Shown here one piece after another: positions 26,634 to 34,736 of a stretch of 64,000 bases of DNA (position 1 is its first letter; each line of letters starts with the position of its first letter). The notes under the pieces are model-generated. The model did no database searches. It was not told the DNA's origin and saw only the letters and a list, made by a program, of their open reading frames with translations. The translations under genes and the position numbers were made by a program. The stretch lies in the NCBI RefSeq assembly GCF_003352065.1, contig NZ_CP025803.1, positions 1,715,574-1,779,573 of the forward strand, in the 5' to 3' direction. This DNA is from Sulfitobacter sp. SK011. Lineage in GTDB: Bacteria > Pseudomonadota > Alphaproteobacteria > Rhodobacterales > Rhodobacteraceae.

Positions 26634-27799
26634 GACGCGTCCTGCGGCCCCGCGTTGAGGCGCGCCAAAAGATGGCGTGCGGCGGCGGTCATCTTGACCA
26701 TAAATCCACCGGGGCCGACCGCCTCTGAGGCAACCAGCGGGACCCGGACTTCAGACAGACCTTCACGGGTCAGAACCAGTTCAGCCAATTCATCGCCCTT
26801 GGAAATGGGCGCACGAAAGGGACCTTTGTAGATCACCTCGGCCTGCATTTCCTGCCCCCCTGCGACCGGCGCGAGGACCGACAATTCTTCCTTCAGTTCC
26901 AGACCGACCGTCTGGGCCATGCCCATCGACACCGGGGCCTCGGCCAATTGCGTGCCGGCTTTGCCCAGTGACCGCTGCGAGAATTGCCGGAACGCCCAAT
27001 TGACGATGGATTCAGATTCCTGCGCACGGGCGGCAACGCTGTCGAGGCCGGACAGGACAAAGATCACCCGCCGGTCACCTTGCTTGGCAGAGCCGACAAG
27101 GCCATAACCCGCCTCGCTTGTGTGGCCGGTCTTTAATCCATCTGCGCCAATACCCAGCGTTAACAGCGGATTACGGTTTGACTTGTTGCTGGGGACCCGG
27201 TTGTCGAATTCAAATTCGGTCTCAGCGAACAGCGGATAGAATTGCGGAAAGTCAGTGATGATGCGGTTCGCCAGCAGCGCCAGATCGCGCACTGACATCA
27301 GGTGCCCCGCTTGTGGCCACCCGTTTGAATTGGCGAATGTCGAACTGGTCATGCCGAGTTGCTGTGCGCGTTGGGTCATCAGACGGGCAAAGCCGTATTC
27401 GGTCCCGTCAGGCGACAGCGCTTCGGCGATCACGGCACAGGCATCATTGCCAGACAATACGATGATCCCCCGCAAAAGATCCTCGACCTTGACGCGCTCT
27501 CCGGACCTTAAGAACATCGACGAACCGCCATAGGACATGGCGTGTTGAGAGACCGGCAATTCCTCAACCAGATTAAGACCGCCATCTTCCTTGCCCCGTT
27601 CGATCGCCTCAAACGCCATGTAAAGCGTCATCAGTTTTGACATGGACGCGGGCGGCAGAGGCGTGTCGGCATTCTTGGCCAACAAGACAGTTCCGGTTGT
27701 TTGATCAAGAACGTAAGCCGCAGTGGCGCGGGTCTCAAACGCGAGGGCGGGCAGGCTGAACAGGATCAGCGCCAGACAGGCAGAAATATGGCGGATCAT
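26630..27799 (-). CDS. D-alanyl-D-alanine carboxypeptidase (S11 family)
   Basis: 389 residues with a signal peptide (cleavage near ALAF). The three penicillin-binding motifs are present: SMSK (SxxK), SGND (SxN) and KTGHT (KTG). A C-terminal beta domain and an amphipathic end (KMTAAARHLLARLNA) suggest membrane association as in PBP5/6. It trims peptidoglycan stem pentapeptides. The order SPOR, carboxypeptidase, tmk is common in Rhodobacterales. Confidence 0.93.
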   Translation of the reverse strand: MIRHISACLALILFSLPALAFETRATAAYVLDQTTGTVLLAKNADTPLPPASMSKLMTLYMAFEAIERGKEDGGLNLVEELPVSQHAMSYGGSSMFLRSGERVKVEDLLRGIIVLSGNDACAVIAEALSPDGTEYGFARLMTQRAQQLGMTSSTFANSNGWPQAGHLMSVRDLALLANRIITDFPQFYPLFAETEFEFDNRVPSNKSNRNPLLTLGIGADGLKTGHTSEAGYGLVGSAKQGDRRVIFVLSGLDSVAARAQESESIVNWAFRQFSQRSLGKAGTQLAEAPVSMGMAQTVGLELKEELSVLAPVAGGQEMQAEVIYKGPFRAPISKGDELAELVLTREGLSEVRVPLVASEAVGPGGFMVKMTAAARHLLARLNAGPQDAS

Positions 27800-27824
27800 T
27801 GGGTCAAGATGCTCCTAAATCAGG

Positions 27825-28718
27825 TCAATTTGCAACGGCGTAGGCATCAGAGAAGCCTTCAGCCTTGATCGCTTTGATCAGGTTATCAAGTTCAGAGGCG
27901 CTTGTCGCCGGGCCAACCAGGACACGCCAAAACGCCTTGCCGTTGATCTCACTGCGCCTGACGGATGGCACCATACCTGCGCCGCGCATTTGTTTGGCAG
28001 TGCGTTCGGCGTTGGTTTCAACGCTGAAAATACCCAGCTGGACATAGGGTTTTGACAGATTGGAGGCGGGCGCGCGCGGTGCAGGGGCGGCTGGCTGTGC
28101 TGCTTCTGCCGCGGCGGCCACGGGGGTGGGGTCGGCCTCTTCAATCGCGGCACCTGCGGATGCAATTGGATCAAGCGCTGTTTCTGTGATCTCGGCAGGG
28201 CCGGCAACGGTGCCCTCAACAGCAGTGTCTTCCGGGGCGGGCGCGTCTGCCTCTTCACGGCGCAGGGCGGTGACGTTCAGCGGTGCCGGAGCGCCGGCCA
28301 GAACGTCGAGCGCCGCAGCCGCATCAGACGAAATCTGAAGCTTGGGGCCCGGCAGGTCACGTTCCCGGCGGAAAAGCGCGCCAATCACGAACTTGCCATT
28401 CGCCTCGTTGCGGATGATCACCCGCTCTGGATCGGTGACATCGGGATGCGCAACCCAGACACCGCCAAGGGAGGGGCGGCCATCCCACAAGCCTTGATCG
28501 GTGACCGAAAACACGTCGGGCGCTTCCACGTCACGCTCAACCAGCGTGGTGGATTTGGCGGTGGCGGCTGTGCTGGATTTGGCACCGGCTTTGGGCAAGG
28601 GCATGGCAAACTTGCCGTTTTCATCACATCCCGCCAGAAGGCTCAGCGAAAGTGCAGCACCTGTTAGCATTGTCACTGCCCGGTGCGGAATGCGCATGGG
28701 GTTTGTTGGCCTGCTCAT
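27825..28718 (-). CDS. SPOR-domain lipoprotein
   Basis: About 297 residues from the ATG at 28718, which has AAGGA upstream; the longer frame is rejected. The lipobox is LSLLAGC near residue 32. A long Ala/Pro-rich linker leads to a C-terminal SPOR domain (YVQLGIFSVETNAERTAKQMR to SDAYAVAN) that binds denuded peptidoglycan at the division site. It lies 25 bases upstream of the carboxypeptidase, so the two probably act together in envelope remodelling. Confidence 0.88.
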   Translation of the reverse strand: MSRPTNPMRIPHRAVTMLTGAALSLSLLAGCDENGKFAMPLPKAGAKSSTAATAKSTTLVERDVEAPDVFSVTDQGLWDGRPSLGGVWVAHPDVTDPERVIIRNEANGKFVIGALFRRERDLPGPKLQISSDAAAALDVLAGAPAPLNVTALRREEADAPAPEDTAVEGTVAGPAEITETALDPIASAGAAIEEADPTPVAAAAEAAQPAAPAPRAPASNLSKPYVQLGIFSVETNAERTAKQMRGAGMVPSVRRSEINGKAFWRVLVGPATSASELDNLIKAIKAEGFSDAYAVAN

Positions 28719-28790
28719 GTTTGTCGTCCTTGCCTGCGTGCCCAGAGTGAAAGGGCCTGTTTTACCGGTTGTTCCGGCACGTCTGAACAT

Positions 28791-28812
28791 CCCCTTCAAG
28801 AGGGGCTTTTTT
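28791..28812 (+). terminator. Rho-independent terminator with no obvious gene
   Basis: CCCCT pairs with AGGGG across TCAAG and is followed by CTTTTTT on the plus strand. The only gene nearby, the SPOR lipoprotein, runs the other way, so any transcript ending here would be antisense to its 5' end or a short non-coding RNA. Confidence 0.45.
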
Positions 28813-28963
28813 GCACTCTAACCTGCATGGCCGCACCTGAAAAGGCCGACCTTGGCGGATCGGCAGATTTCCCCTCGGAGCGGCTGATATGAAATAAAAT
28901 TTTGGCTGAATGCATTTGCCCATTTGCCGAATCAACTTTGGCGCTTTAGGAGGGGCGGGCTGC

Positions 28964-29053
28964 GGAGGCTTGGCAGAGTGGTCGAATGCACCGGTCTTGA
29001 AAACCGACGAGGGTGAAAGTCCTCCCAGGGTTCGAATCCCTGAGCCTCCGCCA
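28964..29053 (+). tRNA. tRNA-Ser (anticodon UGA), CCA encoded
   Basis: The acceptor GGAGGCT pairs with AGCCTCC, followed by discriminator G and CCA. The anticodon loop CTTGAAA gives TGA. A long variable arm and the GGTTCGAATCC T-arm are present, as in class II tRNA-Ser. Decayed gene fragments begin about 100 bases downstream. Confidence 0.96.
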
Positions 29054-29159
29054 CTACGCCTGACATATTCCAATATACAACGCACTTGGATGGTGTCAGC
29101 GCGGTGGCGTCCTGCATCGTAACCAACACCACCAAGGCTGATGCGCATTCTGACCTGCG

Positions 29160-29629
29160 AACTTTTTCTCAGCCGTTGGCACTGTGTTTATTGCTGGCGA
29201 TGGGGCCGGGATCGGTGCCGGAAAGGCCGCCGCCATTTTGGGCGGGATTGCAGCACGTGAGGTCGTCCATGATCTGGGCCCGATAACACAATATGGCGGC
29301 GACGCTGAGGCCAGACCGCTCCAAAGACAATTGGGAACGGAACGCGCAGCACGCCCTTTCATCGACCGGGCCATGCCCCTTTTTCGGCCGCTTTAGTATC
29401 GCAGGACGAGATGATCATCTTTCGGTTCGAAGAAGTCGCAGCGGGCGACATCCGGCGTATAGCAGGTTTGGGATGTTACGGCCCAAACGATTCCGACACA
29501 TTGGGCCACGTCGGTATGGCCCTCTGTCAGGGCCGGTATTGTGGATTGTCAGCGACGCAAATCCTGTCCGACACAAACAAGATTTCGCCAGATGAAACAC
29601 GATACGATCCAATACGTCTGCCACTATAG
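29160..29629 (+). pseudogene. Remnant of HcnB/opine-oxidase-type FAD oxidoreductase
   Basis: Only the C-terminal third of this ~460-residue family is recognisable, in two reading frames. The first piece (VFIAGDGAGIGAGKAAAILG, then AREVVHDLG) matches the FAD-binding region. The second, from 29411, matches the BFD-like [2Fe-2S] domain (EEVAAGDIRRIAGLGCYGPN, CQGRYCGLSATQIL). The first two cluster cysteines, normally CRCEEV, read FRFEEV. The frame change, missing N-terminus and lost ligands show a dead gene. Confidence 0.7.
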
Positions 29630-29688
29630 CCTGTCACATTCAGCGAAATCGTTGCCCTGACATAGGATGAAGAAAGTGAGGAAACGCC

Positions 29689-29928
29689 ATGATCGATCGG
29701 ATGCAAACAGGCCCCCCGCATGAGCAAGATTGGCAAGCAAAATGGTGCTGCGTATCTATGTGGACAGGTTGGGGATGGCGACACTGTCACAGAGCAAACC
29801 AATGAGTGTCTGACCCGTGTTGGCACCTTTCTGGCGCAAGCTGGATCGCCGCCGGACCGGGCTGGCTCTTCAAAAATGCGAAAGCGCTGCGGCCACCCGT
29901 TGAACGCTGAAGTTACAATACCTGGAAG
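29689..29928 (+). pseudogene. Decayed ridA (RidA/YjgF family)
   Basis: A good ribosome-binding site (GAGGAAACGCC) precedes MIDRMQTGPP, where an apparent extra C in a C-run (29711-29716) breaks the frame. The next frame gives MSKIGKQNGAAYLCGQVG and TVTEQTNECLTRVGTFLAQAG, unmistakably RidA. About 40 residues are then missing, and a short C-terminal trace remains near 29885-29925. RidA removes reactive imines and enamines. Its loss next to a lost flavoprotein suggests decay of an amino-acid oxidation operon. Confidence 0.7.
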
Positions 29929-29938
29929 GGCACCGCCG

Positions 29939-30811
29939 TCAGGTGAATTTTCGGAAAAGCTTGGTCTGGTCGAACATATCCTCCAACGCTTCCATTCGGG
30001 TCCGGGTGTCAGACCAGCACAGGTCCTGCACGGCAGAGATCATCGTTTCGATCAGCAGCATCGGCATGACGGCGGAATCCCAGGCCGACGGCACGACGAT
30101 GCGGCTGCTGAAACAGATGTCAGACAGCGCATGGATCGGAGAGCGCCACTGGTCCGTAAAAAGGATGATCTTGGCACCCTTTGCATGCGCCATTTCCGCA
30201 AGTTTCAGGGTGTTGTTTTCGTACCGCCGCACGTCGAAAATCACCACCACATCGCCTTCCTCAAGGTCCAAAAGGTAATGCGGCCAGGTGTTGGAGGTCG
30301 ATTGAACGTGGATGACGCCGGGGCGGATCACCTGCATGTGCAGATAGAGATATTCAGCAATCGTGTGGGATATCCGCCCGCCTACGATATAGACCGTGCG
30401 GTCGGTTTCGGAGATCAGCGCGCAGGCGTCGTCAAACGCCGCCGGTTCGATCTGTGCCAACGAATGGCGAATGTTGTCGATGACCGCATCGGTGATCCGG
30501 TTCAGCACATGGCCCGATGGGGCGCCTTCTGTCCATGTGTCGTGTTTGGCAATCGGGTTTCTGGCCTTGGCACGCAACTCTTCACGTAACGCGGCCTGAA
30601 AATCGGGATACCCCTTGAAGCCCAGCTTTTGCACCATGCGCAGCACTGTCGGGCCAGACACGTCGGCGTCCTTGGCCAGCGCGGACAACGGCCCAAGCCC
30701 GCTGGCGGGGTAGTTTTCCAGGATCGAATGCGCAAGTTGCCGCTCTGCTCGGGTCAGATTGTCCAAGCCGCTCTGAATGCGGTCCGCGATGGTAAATTCT
30801 GATCCGGGCAA
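29939..30811 (-). CDS. MurR/RpiR-family transcriptional regulator
   Basis: 290 residues from a TTG at 30811. The N-terminal HTH domain (about 8-85) contains LTRAERQLAHSILENYP and DVSGPTVLRMVQKLGFKGYPDFQAALR. The SIS effector domain is at about 125-265 (VYIVGGRISHTIAEYLY, VVIFDVRRYENNT). SIS domains bind phosphosugars or related ligands, though amino-acid-linked members are known. It is divergent from the amidohydrolase-TRAP-ligase operon at 30935 and probably controls it. Confidence 0.88.
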   Translation of the reverse strand: MPGSEFTIADRIQSGLDNLTRAERQLAHSILENYPASGLGPLSALAKDADVSGPTVLRMVQKLGFKGYPDFQAALREELRAKARNPIAKHDTWTEGAPSGHVLNRITDAVIDNIRHSLAQIEPAAFDDACALISETDRTVYIVGGRISHTIAEYLYLHMQVIRPGVIHVQSTSNTWPHYLLDLEEGDVVVIFDVRRYENNTLKLAEMAHAKGAKIILFTDQWRSPIHALSDICFSSRIVVPSAWDSAVMPMLLIETMISAVQDLCWSDTRTRMEALEDMFDQTKLFRKFT

Positions 30812-30830
30812 GGGGGGAATCGCCTCATTT

Positions 30831-30840
30831 GATAGCTATC
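30831..30840. promoter_or_regulatory. Candidate operator between rpiR-like gene and TRAP operon
   Basis: GATAGCTATC is a perfect 10-base palindrome in the 123-base divergent intergenic region. It lies 20 bases upstream of the regulator start and about 95 upstream of the amidohydrolase. A TTGACA that could be a -35 box for the rightward operon is at 30884-30889. Assignment to the RpiR protein is positional inference. Confidence 0.3.
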
Positions 30841-30934
30841 GTTACAGAAGTATAGCAGATGAATAATATATTACAGAAAATTGTTGACAGAATCTGCGCA
30901 CCGCCTGAGTGTTATCGAAATTGGGGGATTATTG

Positions 30935-31696
30935 GTGCCGCAGATTTCGACATCCGAACAGCCTGTTGTTGTAACGTCCGCACGGGGACCGTCGGACGTT
31001 GTGCTGGTCTGCGAACACGCTTCGGCTTTTATTCCGCCCGCATTGAATGACCTCGGATTGTCCGAACGGGACCGGCAAAGCCATGCGGTCTGGGATCCCG
31101 GCGCATTGGCCGTGGCAGAAGAGATGGCCCGGATCATGGATGCCACGCTGGTGGCGGGCGGGGTGTCGCGGCTGGTTTATGATTGCAACCGCCCGCCGGA
31201 CGCGCCGGATGCGATGCCGGACCGCAGCGAACGGATAGAAGTTCCCGGCAACCGGGGGCTGGACGCTGCCGCGCGAGACAGGCGTGTGGCGACGTATTAC
31301 CTGCCTTTTCGGCGTGCTTTGGCCGATGCGATTGCCGCCTGTGCCAAACCCGTGATCGTGACCGTGCACAGCTTTACCCCCAATTATCACGGTCAGCCCC
31401 GTCAGGTTGAAATCGGTATTCTGCACGACAGCGATGCGCGATTGGCCGATGCAATGCTGTCGATTGCGCCGCAGCACACGCAGATGAACACCCAACGCAA
31501 CGCGCCTTATGGCCCGGTCGATGGCGTGACACATACGTTGAAAGAACATGCGCTGCCGGGGGGGCATCTGAACGTGATGATCGAACTGCGCAATGACCTG
31601 ATTGCCACAGAAATGCAGCAACAACAGATGGCCGGTTTGCTGTCTCGCTGGATCAGTGCCGCCCTTGAAAATCTGGGTCAGGATTTGCATGCATAG
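30935..31696 (+). CDS. N-formylglutamate amidohydrolase-family hydrolase
   Basis: About 253 residues from the GTG at 30935, which has GGGGGA 6 bases upstream; a TTG at 30881 has no ribosome-binding site. Family features are DVVLVCEHASAFIPP, RLVYDCNRPPDAPDAMPD, VTVHSFTPNYHGQPR and HALPGGHLNVMIELRNDLI. The known reaction is hydrolysis of N-formylglutamate to formate and glutamate. Here no hut genes are present; the neighbours are a glutamine-synthetase-like ligase and dehydrogenases, so it may hydrolyse another N-substituted glutamate. It overlaps the TRAP small subunit. Confidence 0.85.
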   Translation: MPQISTSEQPVVVTSARGPSDVVLVCEHASAFIPPALNDLGLSERDRQSHAVWDPGALAVAEEMARIMDATLVAGGVSRLVYDCNRPPDAPDAMPDRSERIEVPGNRGLDAAARDRRVATYYLPFRRALADAIAACAKPVIVTVHSFTPNYHGQPRQVEIGILHDSDARLADAMLSIAPQHTQMNTQRNAPYGPVDGVTHTLKEHALPGGHLNVMIELRNDLIATEMQQQQMAGLLSRWISAALENLGQDLHA

Positions 31697-32258
31697 TCTG
31701 GCGCGCGGGTTCATTCGGGCGGTCGATGCCCTTAACTTCCGGCTTGGTCGGATTGTGATGTATGGCATCTTTGTTCTGATGGCGATCCTGCTGTGGTCCT
31801 CTGTCAGCAAGACGTTTTTTCTGCCGTCGCTTTGGACGCTGGAGTTGGCTCAGTTCGCGATGGTGGCCTACTACATCCTTGGGGGACCGTACTCGATCCA
31901 GCTGGGCTCAAACGTGCGGATGGATCTGTTGTATGGGGATTGGTCGCCGCGCAAAAAAGCATGGGCCGACCTGATCACCGTATTGTTCCTGATTTTCTAT
32001 CTTGGCGTCATGATTTACGGCGCAGTCGGATCAACGGCCTATTCGCTGGGGTATTGGGGGACAGAGCCGTTTTCGTTCTTTGGCGGGCTGATCACCGGAA
32101 CCGAAGAAATCGGGCGCATGGAAACCTCGCCGTCGGTCTGGCGGCCATGGATGTGGCCGATCAAGACAGTCATGGTCATTGGTCTGTTCCTGATGCTGTT
32201 GCAGTGCATTTCCGAACTGCTCAAGGATGTGCTCCGGCTTCAGGGTGAGGTGGTCTGA
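31689..32258 (+). CDS. TRAP transporter small permease (DctQ)
   Basis: 189 residues with four transmembrane helices, first at about 22-42. The start at 31689 overlaps the upstream stop by eight bases, and its stop shares a base with the DctM start. DctQ forms the inner-membrane complex with DctM and works with the periplasmic binding protein at 33635, driven by a sodium gradient. Confidence 0.87.
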   Translation: MHSLARGFIRAVDALNFRLGRIVMYGIFVLMAILLWSSVSKTFFLPSLWTLELAQFAMVAYYILGGPYSIQLGSNVRMDLLYGDWSPRKKAWADLITVLFLIFYLGVMIYGAVGSTAYSLGYWGTEPFSFFGGLITGTEEIGRMETSPSVWRPWMWPIKTVMVIGLFLMLLQCISELLKDVLRLQGEVV

Positions 32259-33586
32259 TGTCCTACGAAGTGATTGCCACGCTGATGTTCGCCACGATGA
32301 TGCTGATGCTGCTGACCGGGCAGCGGGTGTTCGGGGCCATCGGATTTGTCGCCGTGGTTGCGGCGCTGTTGTTGTGGGGCGACAAGGGCGGCTACGACAT
32401 CGGGTTTTCCGCCGCCATGAAACTGATGAAGTGGTATCCGCTGCTGACGCTGCCGATGTTCATCTTTATGGGCTACGTGCTGTCTGAATCGCGCATCGCT
32501 GATGATCTGTACAAGATGTTTCACGTCTGGATGGGCGGGCTGCGCGGCGGGCTGGCGATCGGCACCATCGGGTTGATGGTCCTCATCTCGGCGATGAACG
32601 GGCTGAGCGTTGCGGGCATGGCCATTGGGTCCACCATCGCGCTGCCGGAATTGTTGAAACGGGGCTATGACAAACGCATGGTCACCGGCGTCATTCAGGC
32701 CGGTTCCAGCCTTGGCATTCTGGTGCCGCCATCCGTTGTGTTGGTGCTTTATGCGATGATCGCACGTCAGCCGGTTGGACAATTGTGGCTGGCAGGTATT
32801 TTGCCCGGATTGATGATGGCCGCACTGTTCATTGCCTATATTGTGATCCGCTGTTGGAAGAACCCGGTGCTGGGTCCGGTGCTTGACGCGTCAGAGCGTG
32901 ATATTCCGCGTGCTGAAAAGCTGCGTCTGCTCAGGGCCGGCATCCTGCCGCTGGTGATTTTCGCCTCGATGATGGTGCCATTCGTCAACGGCTGGACCAG
33001 TCTTGTGGAAAGCTCGGCCATTGGGGCAGGGGCCGCATTCTTTGCAGCGGTGCTCAAGGGGCGCATGACCCGCGAGGTGTTTGAAAATTCGGTGCGCAAT
33101 ACCCTTGGCATCACCTGCATGTTCATGTGGATCATCCTTGCGGCACTGGCCTTTGGCGCGGTGTTTGACGGCTTGGGTGCGGTCAAGGCAATCGAGGGGC
33201 TGTTCACCGATCAACTGCACCTGTCGCCCTGGACGATTTTGATTTTGATGCAATTGTCCTTTATCCTGATGGGCACGTTTCTGGACGACACGGCGATGCT
33301 GGTCATTGTTGCGCCGCTTTATGTGCCGCTGGTGGGCGAATTGGGGTTTGACCTGATCTGGTACGGTATCCTCTACACCATCACCACGCAGATCGCCTAT
33401 ATGACCCCTCCATTCGGCTATAACCTGTTCTTGATGCGTGCGATGGCCCCGCCCGAGATCACGCTGCGCGATATCTATGCGTCGATCACCCCGTTTGTCT
33501 TGGTGATGGTCGGTGCGCTGGCGCTGGTGATGCTGTTTCCGGGACTGGCGCTGTGGCTGCCTGATTATGTGTACAACCAACCATAA
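32258..33586 (+). CDS. TRAP transporter large permease (DctM)
   Basis: 442 residues with about 12 membrane segments. Typical motifs are the N-terminal LMLLTGQRVFGAIGFVAV, LGILVPPSVVLVLYAMIA, DDTAMLVIVAPLYVPL and YMTPPFGYNLFLMRAM. It is the transport channel of this TRAP system. Confidence 0.94.
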   Translation: MSYEVIATLMFATMMLMLLTGQRVFGAIGFVAVVAALLLWGDKGGYDIGFSAAMKLMKWYPLLTLPMFIFMGYVLSESRIADDLYKMFHVWMGGLRGGLAIGTIGLMVLISAMNGLSVAGMAIGSTIALPELLKRGYDKRMVTGVIQAGSSLGILVPPSVVLVLYAMIARQPVGQLWLAGILPGLMMAALFIAYIVIRCWKNPVLGPVLDASERDIPRAEKLRLLRAGILPLVIFASMMVPFVNGWTSLVESSAIGAGAAFFAAVLKGRMTREVFENSVRNTLGITCMFMWIILAALAFGAVFDGLGAVKAIEGLFTDQLHLSPWTILILMQLSFILMGTFLDDTAMLVIVAPLYVPLVGELGFDLIWYGILYTITTQIAYMTPPFGYNLFLMRAMAPPEITLRDIYASITPFVLVMVGALALVMLFPGLALWLPDYVYNQP

Positions 33587-33590
33587 AAGA

Positions 33591-33607
33591 GCCCCTGCAA
33601 AGGGGGC
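33591..33607 (+). other. Intercistronic hairpin before TRAP binding-protein gene
   Basis: GCCCCT pairs with AGGGGGC across a four-base loop directly after the dctM stop. No T-run follows. Such hairpins often stabilise or partly insulate the highly expressed binding-protein gene downstream. Confidence 0.4.
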
Positions 33608-33634
33608 CTGTCATTTCAACAAAGGAGTAAGATC

Positions 33635-34672
33635 ATGACGACACGCAGACATTTCCTGAAGGGCGCAGCAATTGCCGCCCCGGCCGCCCTTGCCGCGCCC
33701 AGCATTGTGCGGGCGCAAACCGCGATCAAGTGGCGGATGCAGACCTATGCGGGGTCTGCATTGGGTGAACAGGTGACGAAGCCTTGCGTCGATTACATCA
33801 ATGCCGCCGCAAACGGCGAGATGGAGATCGAACTGTTCTATGCCGATCAGATTGTGCCGACGGGCGAGTTGTTTCAGGCCATGCAGCGCGGCACCATCGA
33901 CGCAGTGCATTCCGATGACGATTCAATGGCCTCGCCCACGCCGCTACAGCAATTCGGCGGCTATTTCCCGTTTGCGACCAAGCATATTCTGGATGTGCCG
34001 GCCCTGTTCAACCAATATGGGCTCGCCGATATCTGGCGCGAAGAATACGCCAAGGTCGGGGTGGCATGGCTGTCGGCAGCGGGTCAGGACCCCTGCAACT
34101 TCAACACCACCAAAGAGATCAAATCAGTCGCCGATCTGGATGGGCTCAAGCTCTATACTTTCCCCACAGCCGGGCGGTTTCTGTCCAAATTTGGTGTCGT
34201 TCCGGTGAACATCCCCTACGAGGATGCCGAGGTCGCGGTCCAGACCGGGGAATTGGACGGTATGGCATGGTCCGGCATTACCGAAGACTACACTGTCGGT
34301 TGGGCCGGGGTGACGGATTACTTCCTGACCAACAACATCTCGGGTGCATGGATCGGGTCGTTCTTTGTCAATCAGCAAAAGTGGGCCGATCTGCCTGATC
34401 ACCTCAAACAACTGGTGATGGCAGGGATTGAGGCAGGTCACACCTATCGCAACCAGTGGTATTGGGGTGGCGAGGCACGGCTGCGCGCGACGGGCGACAA
34501 GCTTGAGCTGCGCACCATTCCAGCTGAGGAATGGAACGAGGTCGAAAACGCGGCCAAGGAATTCTGGACGGAGATCGCCGAAGAGGGTGAAATCCATTCA
34601 AAGATCGTCCAGATTTTCCGCGACTACAATGAGGTCATCAACAAGGCCGGACCGCCCTACACCAACGGTTGA
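33635..34672 (+). CDS. TRAP substrate-binding protein (DctP/TakP type), Tat-exported
   Basis: 345 residues. The N-terminus MTTRRHFLKGAAIAAPAA, with cleavage near VRAQ, is a twin-arginine signal. The mature protein has the DctP-family fold, including the motif region TAGRFLSKFGVVPVNIPYEDAEVAVQTGELDG that includes the ligand-binding area. An AAGGAG precedes the start. Being followed directly by the ligase suggests the ligand is the substrate of the pathway encoded downstream. Confidence 0.92.
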   Translation: MTTRRHFLKGAAIAAPAALAAPSIVRAQTAIKWRMQTYAGSALGEQVTKPCVDYINAAANGEMEIELFYADQIVPTGELFQAMQRGTIDAVHSDDDSMASPTPLQQFGGYFPFATKHILDVPALFNQYGLADIWREEYAKVGVAWLSAAGQDPCNFNTTKEIKSVADLDGLKLYTFPTAGRFLSKFGVVPVNIPYEDAEVAVQTGELDGMAWSGITEDYTVGWAGVTDYFLTNNISGAWIGSFFVNQQKWADLPDHLKQLVMAGIEAGHTYRNQWYWGGEARLRATGDKLELRTIPAEEWNEVENAAKEFWTEIAEEGEIHSKIVQIFRDYNEVINKAGPPYTNG

Positions 34673-34736
34673 AACATCAACATTCGGGGGGCGGCGCGTG
34701 GCGTTGCCCCCTCACCACAATTGACTGGAGCCACCA

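Noticed and set aside
30881..30934. N-terminal extension of the amidohydrolase from TTG 30881
   Set aside because: No ribosome-binding site, and it would overlap a TTGACA promoter-like element; GTG 30935 has GGGGGA at ideal spacing.
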